Shown in pieces: positions 52,501-64,000 of a DNA stretch of 64,000 nucleotides; position 1 is the first letter of the stretch, and every line of letters starts with the position of its first letter. The notes under the pieces are model-generated. The model was not told the origin of the DNA, made no database searches, and saw only the letters and a list, made by a program, of their open reading frames with translations. The stretch is taken from contig NC_089980.1 in assembly GCF_036417845.1 (NCBI RefSeq), positions 46,622,501 through 46,686,500 on the forward strand, written 5' to 3'. The translations under genes and the position numbers were made by a program. This DNA comes from Apteryx mantelli. Taxonomy: Eukaryota; Chordata; Aves; Apterygiformes; Apterygidae.

Positions 52501-55500
52501 ATTGTGAACCCTGAAAACTGTAGATGCTACCACTTACAAACAGGATCAAAACCTATGTTTTTCACAACCGGATTTATTCAACACAGAGCACACTCGCAGG
52601 CTGCTACTGGTAAATGACATTTTACCTCCAAATTATTGTTAAACAAACTTATTTTCTTTGAGGTGAAATTAATTCCTTACATGTTGGTTCAAGAAAGTAA
52701 AATGTTCTGTTTCTTTCCAGCTTACCAAACTCTGAAGCTTGCTGTGAGAGGCAGCTGCACCATATGAACCATCACTTCAACTCATGTGAAGAAATCACTC
52801 TTCTGCGGAAGGGCAAAAATCTAGTGTCAACAAGAAAAAACAGCATTTCATGTATCAGCAGGATGCTAATGGCAGTAGAATCTTAAAATTCCATTCCAGT
52901 GCCTAGAGTAAGCTACTGCAAATTTGGCAAATTAGGGAATTACAAGGAAACTGAAGTTTCTTAATTTAAAGTTTTTTTAAACTAAACTAAATTTAAGGAG
53001 AAGCATAAAGCATCACAAAATGCACTTTATTTGTGAAAGAAAGAAAGAAAAAAAAAAACCTGAAGGATACTAATACAGGAAATATGCTCAACAATAATGC
53101 ATTTAAAATACACAGTTCCTAGCATTTATGCTTCTCCCTGATGTTCTGCTCGCCCTTCCACTCTTTCTCTTGAGGTTGTTGGCTTCACTGGGGGGAGGGA
53201 GTCAGTACAGTGAGTCCTCAATTTTCCAGGTTTTTCATTGGGAGGAGTATGATGTTGATGGTGGAGGTCTTTCCTTCCTCTTGGCAGGGAGGACCATGAT
53301 GCTGAATCTGATGCTTTTGTTCCTTCTCTTTTTAAAAGTCACTTGGGGCTATTCTTATACATTTTCTGTCATACTTTACACCTTACTCTTCTTCACTGGT
53401 CTGTAAGTCCACATTACATCTGAATTTACTGTACATGAAGTATCTTGGATACTTGTTATTTATTCTCTTTGTTACTCCTAAGCCAGTTTTGCCCAGCTCC
53501 CAGGTCTGCATTTATTTAACTGTTCACTGCTGAGTTATGTATAGCCCTGAAGTCTCCACTAACATCCTGTGCTTCCTTCTCTTATCACCCCATGCCTGTA
53601 ATTCTCTACACTGCATCCTCTGTCTCCACTTGCAAGGTCTCCACTGTCACGTCAGGCCTGTATTCATCTACACTGCAACATTATGCCATGGTCATAAATA
53701 CTTCATTCTGTACAGAATAACTACTTGCTACTATAATCTATGGAGAAATTACGGTTATACTACTTCATTCAGAAGAGACCTTGTTTTTATTTAATTTGTG
53801 CTTGCTTTGCACAATTGTCTACAAATTACAAGACATTAAGAATCATGCCCCACAACTTCCTGTTCAAACCTCTGATATGTTGGCTTCCTAAAAATCCCAT
53901 TCAAATTGATGAGCTTTTCAAGTACATAGCCACAATTAGTATTTAATCCTGAATTAAGAGAATACAAAGCAGGAGGAAGAAATCACTGAAAATATAAATA
54001 ATCTTACCTTGGTATTATGCTTCCTTCAGGTGATAGCAGCTAATTATTTCCAGGTGCTTGTTGTCACTATTATAAACTATATACTATAGACTGCTATATA
54101 GTCTTCAAAATTAGTTTTCGAGCAGATATGGGAGCAGATAATAGTAGAAGCCAGTCATGAAAATGACCAGTAGCAGGAGACTGGCATAGCAGAGAAGCCC
54201 TGAGACGCTCTGGGTTTTTTTTGCTCTTACCTTTTCTGAACTTCCTGTAACACAGGTATCTTTTCTTGTCATTGGAAATCAGAAAGAACAAATCCTCTCA
54301 GGGCAATCTGATGCTAAAAGAATATGTAATACATTATGCTTAGTGGTCTCGGCCTTGCCTATGTCATTTGCCCATGTCATTTGCCTCAACCAAATGGATG
54401 ACTTCAAATCACAGCACCTCAGTGTCAGGTGACAAAAGGTAGCATTGCTACTCCATTGACTTTCTATCACCTGAGCCACACCACCACCATGCTTCAGCTC
54501 AGGCATCTGGAACAAGCTGTTCAGCTTGTGCCACTCAGATCTGTGATATGAGTTCCAGATGCATACATAGGAACTCCCTCATGTTTATTTGGTAAATGAT
54601 GGATTAAACTGTGCACATGGCTGAAAAAGTTTGTCCAAGAGGTCTGGAAGGGATGATGAGGGCACAAAGGTGGAAGTCTGTCTGTTGTAGGACATTAGCC
54701 CACATCTCCCCAGCCTGCCCCACTCTCTCTTCACTTTTGTTTAGAGGGAAAGGCTGATTCTCTTTACAGTCCTTTCTGTAAGGAATCTATGTAGCTGAAG
54801 TGCTCACTTATTTCCTTTCCCATTCAAAAAGAGGGATTTTTACAAAAACAGGAAAAGATTCTCTCATTTTATTGGGGTTTTATTGAAGCTGACTGCATTT
54901 CAGCTTGGTTTCCTAAGGAAATTGAATATGTGCCATCACTCTATCACTTTATCCTTCCCTGACAAATTTGAAGATATTTGCCAGTTTCAACCACATATAA
55001 CAGAGAAATAAATTTTCAGATATATGGATTGCAAAAAGTCTCATGAAGGGAGGTGGCCAGCTAAACAAGAGAGACCCAGTCTGCAACATGAGCTCATGAG
55101 TTATTGGTTAGTTTGCCTGCCAGCTGGCCAACTAATGCACAAGTACCAACCCTGCCAGCTGGAACACGTGCAGACCCCAAACTGGGCAGACCACATGCTG
55201 TTACCCGGACACTATTTAGGGAGTGCAAAAGAGAGCTATGAATAGATGCTGTGTGGGGGAAAAATAAAGTGGAGGTAATGACTGCAGAAACAGGTGAGGG
55301 AGACCTATTCTGTATTTTCATCTGGATGTGGGTTTTATTACTATAGAAAACATAACTGCCCAGAGTAGAAATTGTGGTAGGACAAAGTGTGCAAAAGCAG
55401 TTTCCCCGAAATGTGGCAGTATCTCTGGCCATTTTGTATCCATGTGAGGAAAGAAGGAAAAAGCGAGCAGCACACAGGAGTAGGCAAGTCCTGAGGCTGG

Positions 55501-58500
55501 CTCTGTGATCTTTTGTAGCCTGGCTCTGAAATAAAGCACACATCTCCTGGGACTCTGATATGTTTGGGAGAAACCATAGTTGCACATTGTTCTTTCCCCA
55601 TTCTAGCCAAGTACGGCTCCTCTCATTGCAAGACCTGTTGCTTCTCTGCTACTCTTTAAACCATTAAGTTCAAAAGTTGCCCTTGCTAGCAATTCAGGTG
55701 GAACAACATGTTGATTAAATGCATTTTTAGCAAAATCAAGCTCAACACATCTCTCTCTCTAGCCAGAATAATAAGCACTACTGGGTGCCCCAAACTGACT
55801 GCTGTTGATTATAAACATGATTTCAGCACCTATGCTTCTGTATGACTTTGCAGAAACTACTTTTTTTGCACAGCAGAATTACTGTGTGTTGCGTGGGGAT
55901 GCAATACCACAAACTCTTACTTTGGAAGAAAACAAAACAGAAAATATTAGCCACGTCTATGGATACAGAGAGTGGATTCAATTAGTAAGCCTAAAGAACA
56001 AGTGTAGAGGGGATCTAAAGCTACATGCTTTAGAGCATAAGGCAGACTTTAACTTCTGTAGCCCACCATAGGTAACCTGCATCTCTTTCCACTTTTGACA
56101 GCTGGATAGCGTGCTGCATGAAGCAACCGTCATGGTCCAGAAAGTGCAATTGGTAAAACACTTCAGGAGGCATAGGTGCCATGGAAACAAAATACAAAGT
56201 ACCCGCCTCCCAACTCTCAGGAAACACATTGCCACTGATTGCAAGAAACACAGGATCCTCCAGTACAGATGATCATATCTCTCTTCAGAAGCTTTTTAGC
56301 CTACTTCTAGTATGGACTGCAATTTTTGCTGAGAGTTGTAGGTTGGAATTTCACTAACAAGCAACATGGTCACTATGCATTCACTTTCCAGTGGTGTTTA
56401 CAGAGCAGTTGAAGTGAGAAGCCAACCAGCTTGAAGACTACTTCTGCTGCCATCAGTAGGCAAGCTAGTTTGCCTAGGGATGCCCCCTGGGAAGTCTGAA
56501 GGGACCTCTGCTGAAAACAGCAGAAATAGTGAGTCTAAGAGTCTTCTCTGGGGATGTGGATACTCTAATGTCCCACTGGGGTTGAATACATTCACTAGCC
56601 TTTTCCTCAGTGGTCTCCCATCAATTGGGTCTGTGTTCTCCCATCAGCTGCCTATTTTTCCTGGGAAACCTGGAGGGACATCTAACTTTGAATTTAGCTG
56701 AATTGATAGGAAGTAGGGAACCTGCTGCACTTTCCCTCTCCTCCTCCAAAGTGCCAAGCTAGCAGAAGCCCCAAACTGCCACTCAGTACCACGCAAAATA
56801 TGGGTGTTACTTACAAGGAATCTGCACATCAGCTGCAACATCTGATGCTGGTCACCCAGCATCATTTGTCTGAAGAAGTTCTAGGATTGGGTCCATCCCA
56901 TGATCTGTGAAGACTCTGCTAAAGCTTCTGCACATACCTGGGGAGGAGAAAAGACACAGGGAAGAGTATCTGAATGGACAGGCCAGAAATGGAGGTCACC
57001 ATCACCATTAACAATGACACGAAGAAGTGTAACTGCAGTAAGAATCAGGATGAGTCCTTAGAGGGTCATGGGATTTAGGAAAGCAAGTATACGAAGTGTT
57101 AGAAACTCCTCTGTCTGCTGCCATACAAGGGTTCATTTCAACATTAAATCCATGCCATTGTGGGGATGCAGGACATTGCTGCTGCCCTTCCCAGAATCAC
57201 CCCTTTGATCTCCCAGGAGGCAAGCACTACCAGCTTTGCTCTCCCAGTTCTACTCTTTGCTGTCAAGTGAGATTTACGTCAGTACTTACAGAAACAGGCT
57301 GGAGGGGGGTCTCATCAACAGAGAAAATATCACTCTCTTTTAGGACCTGTTTCTCCTCCAGTATTCTTACTAGGACATGAAGAACACTGAGGGCAGCTAT
57401 ACTCTTTCGAAACACATCTGCATGCACCGCTCATATTATCCATATTTGTGCATTAAATTCAGTATGGCCTGAAAAGTGCAGGATGGCTAGATCAGCACAG
57501 GTGCAGTGGCTCTAATGCTTTCTAGTGCATGCACATATGTCTCCATCTAGTAAATAAACCTCCTTCAAGGTCTTTAAGGCAATTGTAGGGAAAAAGACAA
57601 CTGGAAAGAAGTTGCTATCACTCTAGCAATTCTTTCAGCTTGTTTCCAAACTCACTTTCTCTACTGCAGGCAGCATATTGTTTTGGTGATAGGAGTTCAT
57701 TCCTGGGTGCCATTTCTCCTGTGACTATGTCTGTTTCTGTCTGTGACATAAACAAAAAAGCACTGAGAGACTGAGTTGGCAGCTTGGTTCTCATGTCCTT
57801 CTGCGTCATATTCATTTCACTAAAAATCAAATGCTCACAGGAGCATCATATGTGCATACTGCAAAATTTGATATAAAGGGAACAATAAAACATTCAAAAA
57901 TTTCATACAATTGCAAAAGTTTTACTGGTACTACAACAATAGCTGAAGGGTAAGTTTTCAGCAAGACGCAGACAGGAATTTAACCGTGCCGCTCACACTT
58001 AATCTCACTGAAATTTCTCTTTAAAAGGATCTAAGAGTAGAAGGCTGAATAAACTGAGCTAGGCTATTCTTTTTAAGGGAAATAAATCAGGAGAAAAAAG
58101 CAGAAACAGTTGAACAGTCATCTGAGAGAAGGAAGGGAAGGCACATTGGGATCCTCCTGGACCAGATCTGGAAGTGACTTACACCTACCGTACTGGCTTT
58201 TGACATTCAACTGGATTCAACATGTATTGATAAATGTGGGTTATTGAACCCTCACAAGGGATCTGATGGAGTAAGAAGGCAAGAACAATCACTGTAAAAT
58301 GGTAGCAATGTGTTATGGGGAATAAACGGGAGCAGGCTTACAGAAACTGCAGTACCTCCACAGCACAACAATGAAGGGAAGGAAACAGACTGGAAGGATA
58401 TGGTTTGGAAGAATCTGTTAGATGCATTATAAAATAGGCCACTATCAGAAGACTGTTGTTTAATTTATTCAAGTTATGTGATTCATTCTTGTAGGAATCC

Positions 58501-59584
58501 TCTTTCTTCCACTACTGTGTGCATCAATATGAAACATTTCACTGATTCCAGTAAAAGAGTCCTTTAAATAAATGATGGTGGCTTTTCTTCCTTAACACAG
58601 GACAGGAAATGGTGCTGGATCATGTCCCTGTTCCTCTCTTTCTGATTTCAATGACAGTCAGAGCAGTAGGCAACAGCTTCCCTAGTGCAACAAATAATTT
58701 TTGGAGCTGCAAGAAGTGGTATGAGGCCTCCTCCTCCACCACCTGTTGTTGGAGGCCTGAACACTTTAGGAAAGCTTCCCAAGAAAATGAGGGGAAGTTC
58801 ATAATGGCAAATGGCACTGGCTAAATCAGCCGTGTCCTGCATTAGAGCAAGCCTCCGCTCACACAGTGCTTTGATTTGGAGGAAGGAGTATTTCCTTCTA
58901 CCATGTGTCTCTGGGGAGTGAGCTGCAGAGAACATCAGTATAACTGCACCCTTTTCCAGGTAGAATTACAACTCACCCTTGGGGTCAAAGCATAGGGCTA
59001 AAAGCCAATGGAAACTGCTTCCATGGAAAAGGTCCTAAATCTATCGGACTGGGTAAGCATCTGGTTGTACTCTTGCTGTAGAGCTCAGGATGGGAAATCA
59101 GATCTAACCCCAGAAACAGGGAAAATAAGCTGTTACCGAGGATAGCAGGTAACTCAGGAAGGGAAGCAGTCCAGCCATCACAAGGAGCCAAAGCACCATA
59201 GGTTGGTGCTCCCTTGTGCAGGGAGAAAGACATGGTCAGGCTGCTTGAATGACTGACCACCACCTCCCCCCAAGGTCAGACACAAATCAGGTTGGCTGCT
59301 CCTGCAGGAAAGAAAACTGTGGTATGTTGCTACTGCTGTGGGGAAACTGCACTCTGAGCAGAGTGGCCAGCTCCCCATAAGTTGTCTTGTGCTTATCCTG
59401 AGGGGGCAGATCCCCAATTTTGCTGGGCACCTGTGATCTGGTTTTGTATGAGATGGCCTATTGATCACATTATGACAACCGTGAATCCCAGGACAGTCAC
59501 AGATCAGTCCTTAATCAACAGTAGTTCTGAAATTAAGGTAAAAACTTTAAGTGACCTGCCAAAGGTTCTAGATTGGATTTGTGT

Positions 59585-59655
59585 CAGCACCAAGATTAGA
59601 ATAGCAGACTAGATGGCCTTCAGTCAAAGGTTCAGTATGATTGGCCCCATCTTTT
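59585..59655 (+). mobile_element. CR1 3'-terminal fossil
   Basis: GCAGACTAGATGGCCTTCAG, then GGTTCAGTATGATTGGCCCC, parallels the amniote CR1 3' end 'actagatggacctttggtctgacccagtatggcc'. The preceding 40 bases (GTGACCTGCCAAAGGTTCTA) may instead be a MIR piece. Confidence 0.45.
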
Positions 59656-62600
59656 CTATATATAGATTATTGTATTGTATACCCCCTCTTATTGCTATGC
59701 AAATGGGTGTCAGAGTGAAAACATAAACAGTTGATCTGGGCCCCACTGAAGCAGATATTGTGAGTGTTTTTCTCCATTCCACTTGTCTAAAAGGAAGCTG
59801 AGTTCAGGAAGTAATGCTCAACCTGACTTTTCTAAAGTGTTTTTTGACCCTGATTTCTCTGGAAGGCAACTTGTTGCAATTAGTTCTTAGAAAAACCTTA
59901 AATTATTCAATTTCAGAATGAACCAATTAAGATTTCTTGTATCAAAGCCAAGTATTGCCTCAAGCTGGTGGAAGAGGATCATAAACAGTTTTTTTCATAC
60001 ACAGTTCTAACCTTGCTTGAGAATAGATGTCAGTTCTGTGCCAATGAAGCCTGGCTTCCATGGTTTTTATTGTCATTACTGAGAAGTCAACAATTCTTAA
60101 AGAACTCTCAGAGGTTTTTCTCAAGACTTGGGATGATGACATCATGTTTATGCCTGGTCTAATCCTTCCTTATAGTTCCTCAAATCAGTGGTCTAGATCC
60201 CAGTTTCACAGACATCATCTTTATTGGTGTATATGAAAATACTCTATATGACAGCATCTTGAAGGCACTGAATGTCATTTCTTCAGATATGTCCTAAGGC
60301 AGCTTCCCAGCTATAGTAAGCAAATGAAAATTTGACATTGACTTTACCCAGGCCAGTTTTCGGTTTTAGGAGTTTTGATTTTCCTGATGATAAATCACAG
60401 AAAAATTTCCTCTGGGTTGGAGGCTTGTTTTCCACAGTGTCTCTCTGTCTCCTCATTATTGCCAGTGTGTAAAATAACAGAGATATAAGTTCACTCACTG
60501 AAGCGTTCTTCTTTTTCATATTTTATCCTCTTGATCCATACAAGTATCCAAAGAAACTGTTTTTCAGCTATTGGTTTAGCTCAGTGTCTTCAGAAAGACA
60601 GGAAGAACTGCTACCGCAACTGCCTGTGAGGAAACAGGGCCTGCTGGTGCCATACTGCCTTCTTGTTGATGTATTTTCCCCTTGCTAATTTATATATATA
60701 TTTTTAACTGTATGTATACAAACATACAATTTGTCTGTTTGGGACTTTATGTTACTTTCATTATGAAACTACATAAAAAAGGCAAAAAATCAATTGCATA
60801 GTCAGTGCTCACGCAGCAGGAGACAATTCATACTGACATCTGATACCTGCTGGCTGCTGCTTCCAATTATGCCAGATGCTGGAGAGCAGGGCTGTCAAAA
60901 TTACAGTGTCGATGGCGCAATCAAACTAGTTAAGATTCTAGAAGCGTGTTGTGCTTGGTTCAGAGCATCATCAAATTCCCACCGTAAGCAAAACAGTGAC
61001 ACCTACTCATTTTTTATTAACTTCTTAACTGGCAAAGAGATACACATTAATTTAATGTAAAGTTGCGTCTTTGAATATATAGCTGACTCTGCCCCGAAGC
61101 TAAAAATCAAAAGATTGGAAGGAGTGTGAATGAAAAGTGAAATAAACATGGTAAGGATTTATAATAAGACATCCCTGATAGCTTCTGCTACAAGGCTACA
61201 TTACAACATTCAAGGCAAGATCATGCATACTGCTTGCCTAGTGTCTTGCACTGCATTGGGGAATGCTGCCGCCATCAGATCAAAATTGGTGCCTTCCTGA
61301 AATTGGCTCGTGACTTGCTGGGCAGAATGAATAGTAGAATAATAGAATAGGATCTTGCTGAGGCATTAACTGATCAGCAGGGCAGAGGGGTACTCATCTT
61401 TGCGCAAAACAGAAAGCAGAGGACAAATTTGGCTGTGGCCACAGAGCAGCACAGCCACCTAGTCTACTCTCTTCTTACATCCCTAAAACTTGTAAGTAGA
61501 AAAGATGGCTACTGTATTGGCAACACACATCATCCTTCAAATCCACTGCCAATGCCCAAAAAAGACCAACTAAAAAATTGCACATACTCACAAACAAAAA
61601 ACACATTGTCTCCATCTGTTCCAATTTCACTAGCATACCCTGATCCTTCAGAAGGAAATCATTCACATTTTTTCCAGGCTGAAGCAGAATATCTGTCATT
61701 TTCGTCCACCCTCCATATAAACGCCTCCACTTTCAGCTCAGCTCTGCTGTCACCAAGTTTCCTTTAAATCTCTCCTCTTTTAAGTATGAATTCTGTAATA
61801 GGAGAAAAGAATGGCAAATGGAAAAAAATACAGTTACAGAACTTCCTTTAAGATTTTTGCAGTCAGTCTTTGTGAGGCCAGCTTAGGGGAGATGGGAAAA
61901 GACTATGATCATCTATGAGTTTCCCTAGTACACAGACAAATCATAGTTATTTTGATATGAAAATACACCACAGATGATTGTTTTTTGTTTTTTTTTCAAA
62001 TCCTACAAAAATGCACTTGCCCTAATATTTGGAAATCCTGTGACATCCACTCCAATTAATGGGAACCAAAGAGAAAGACATACCAGAGAAAGAACAGAAA
62101 GAACACCAGGTAGTAAAACGTGCTGTGACCTTAAAGCTGTGAGCCCTGCCTATAGGCCTTGTCTTCTGGACAGCTCATGGTGGCCAACTCAACCTCTTAA
62201 TATTAACAGGTTCAGCCTGTTTTTGCACTTCTGGGACTTAAATCTGTGCTATGCCATACATATGGCAGCTGAAACCATCTCTGTCCTTCCCAGGACAATT
62301 ACACATCCAAAACTAGACCCAAAATTTAGTGAAAACCTTCTGAAATCCTGCTAGAACTAAAATGTTTCTCATTAATTGTGGAAAATCATAGCATGTTATC
62401 TATTGGCCACAGTCCAGTAACAACATATTGTGTCTTTCTCTCTGCTGGCCCTGATAAAAACAGATATCAATGATGTAAATATATTTCCCACTGAAAACAG
62501 TGGAGACTCTGCTGTGACCAAGTTAAAATAAAATTGTTTTAAAAGAAATTTCAAAGTAACACATTCACACAGAAAACTAAGAAAAAAGGTGTAGCATCCC

Positions 62601-64000
62601 TTCCCTACCCAGGTTTTTCCAGCTGAACCAGGAGAAAGAAAAAAGCACTTCCCATTTCATACCCACTTCTGAGAAATCATTTCCCTCAAATTCAGGTTGA
62701 CCTTCTGAATCATACCTGGATATGACTGTCCCCTCAAGGACACAAAAGAACTAATATACCGTGAGTGTCACACACAAATGACTAGCCTTTGCCTGGCCTG
62801 GCCCACTCAGCTTTGCCTCTGCTATTGACAAACTATCATTATAAAAAAGGTCAAAATAACAAATTGCTAGAATATTAGAAGGACGGGAATTTTGCTTTTT
62901 GAAAACACGCTGAATGGATATCTGCAACGTAGCTCTAACATGCCAGTATATTTAGTTGAAGAAGGAGCACAGTGGTTTCCATCTCATTTGCGCTTTATAC
63001 TATCAAAATCTCTTTCTTTCTTTTTTTTTCCTTCAAATTCCTCCTGAGGTTTGTATGTAGGACAGGTAGCGGCACCTGTCATTTCACATTAAAGCAGGGA
63101 ACATTTGAGGAATGGAATGAAATCGAACCTGCAGTCTGACCTGGGCTGTGCCATCCCTCATTTGCACCGTTTAACAGTGCCTCCTCTGTACAGGACAGGC
63201 TGGGCTTCTTCAAACAGGACGTATTTTTTCCATGTGTAGATACATACCGTCACTGCAAATCTGAGGGCTGAAAAGCACTAGCCTCACTACTACTGCCAGC
63301 AGATTTCAGCTCCTGCTCTTTATAGACCCTTCTTTAGATACCCTTCTTGAAGGGTATATAAAGACCTTTGAGAAGGTATCATCAGCTCCATTTTAAAGTC
63401 AGCCAGATCATACACCTCCAGCTTTCCAAGTCCTTTCTTCCTTTCGTCCTCATATATATATAAATATAGACATAGATATATATTTTAAAAGTGTACTGGT
63501 TTAGATGAATGCAGACATAAAATCAGTTCTTGAGCCTATGGTCTAACCACACACCTTTGTATAGCTTATAACGGAAAAGTCAGTAGTAAAATTAAAAGTG
63601 CTGTTAACTTCCAAATGGCACTTTCTGTTGTTTTGTATTTGGCATAACTGACCAAATGGGACTCATTCACTTTTAATGGTGGTGTTAGTTATTTTTTCTA
63701 CAGTATTTCTTTAGTACTTTTTCCTTTTATATGACATAATAATACATTATTCAGTGGTTTTATGTCTCCCTGCACAATCTGTGTGATTTCTTGTGCTATT
63801 AAACAGTACTATTCATGACCAAATGGCCAAAATATCTTTTTTTATTAATCTTTTTTGGTCATGGTTTGCTTGTTTGTTCTTTTGTTTTCTTGCCATTTTC
63901 TAAGTCTGCCAGAATGTTGAACTCCCCAATTTCTTTGTCTGGAATGGCTCACTGCAAAGGACTTTCTATTTAGCTTGCTCCTTTGAGGATCTGCCTCTCC
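59656..64000. other. Intergenic region, no gene recognised
   Basis: No exon or well-preserved element was seen. It contains the strong hairpin at 63331-63364 and short AT simple repeats near 63460. Confidence 0.5.
63331..63364. repeat. 16-bp near-perfect hairpin, 2-nt loop
   Basis: The arms 63331-63346 and 63349-63364 pair at 15 of 16 positions (TACCCTTC / GAAGGGTA at the core, TCTTTA / TAAAGA at the base) around TT. The tight loop favours cruciform DNA more than a typical microRNA precursor. Confidence 0.85.

Larger units (their letters stand above)
46201..59584. other. Intergenic region, no gene recognised
   Basis: No exon, RNA gene or preserved transposon was recognised across 13 kb. Open frames up to 163 codons (minus strand, 55585-55094) lack domains, signal-like starts or splice context. 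A G13 run and a 21-bp duplication are listed separately. Confidence 0.5.

Noticed and set aside
53128..53406. Leu-rich 92-codon plus-strand open frame resembling a membrane protein
   Set aside because: Hydrophobicity comes from CTT/TTC-rich simple sequence; no conserved motif or splice partner.
55094..55585. 163-codon minus-strand open frame
   Set aside because: No family signature; overlapping open frames in other phases are equally plausible, as expected by chance.
63249..63310. Minus-strand phase-1 segment ending at GTATGT, considered as the opsin first exon
   Set aside because: Partly hydrophobic, but with polar residues just before the junction where TM1 should continue, and no credible start.
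1..64000. CRISPR arrays, bacterial operons, tRNA or rRNA genes, intact retroviruses
   Set aside because: None seen. Tandem repeats lack repeat-spacer structure, tRNA-like text belongs to SINE fossils, and gene structure is spliced eukaryotic.

Overview
The window looks like nuclear DNA of a sauropsid, most likely a bird. It is AT-rich and gene-poor. It carries old CR1 LINE fragments in both orientations, among them a typical avian-style antisense CR1 3' end near 45.9 kb, and a few tRNA-derived/MIR-type SINE fossils. Nothing bacterial, viral or organellar was recognised.

One gene can be supported: a non-visual opsin of the OPN5 (neuropsin) superfamily on the minus strand. Five consecutive coding exons were joined by splice sites and matching phases: 33676-33471 (most of TM1, and TM2), 17078-16979 (TM3), 14781-14677 (TM4), 10157-9931 (second extracellular loop and TM5) and 9274 to about 8827 (TM6, TM7 and tail). 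The retinal-attachment lysine, the Cys110/Cys187 pair, the AWSPY toggle region and NPIIY are all present. The first coding exon (N-terminus and start of TM1) was not found and should lie upstream at higher coordinates. OPN5L2 is favoured over OPN5L1, because the residue after Cys187 is Glu rather than the Cys reported for OPN5L1; this rests on remembered family features.

The gene has three oddities. The conserved Arg of the (D/E)RY motif is Cys, a change explained by one CpG transition. The C-terminal tail appears to be cut by a one-base frameshift, because the next frame carries a much more tail-like sequence with a DSGxxS motif. The TM3 exon is preceded by a pure T31 polypyrimidine tract. 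Together they suggest either early decay or a receptor with altered signalling.

Layout: 1-8.5 kb intergenic; 8.6-33.7 kb opsin locus, whose introns hold a seven-copy ~160-bp tandem array (12.4-13.5 kb), a degraded LINE, two head-to-head SINE fossils and several simple repeats; 33.7-64 kb upstream or intergenic DNA with CR1 pieces, hairpin-forming inverted repeats and no recognisable exon. The other open reading frames in the window are short, lack family signatures and were left out.
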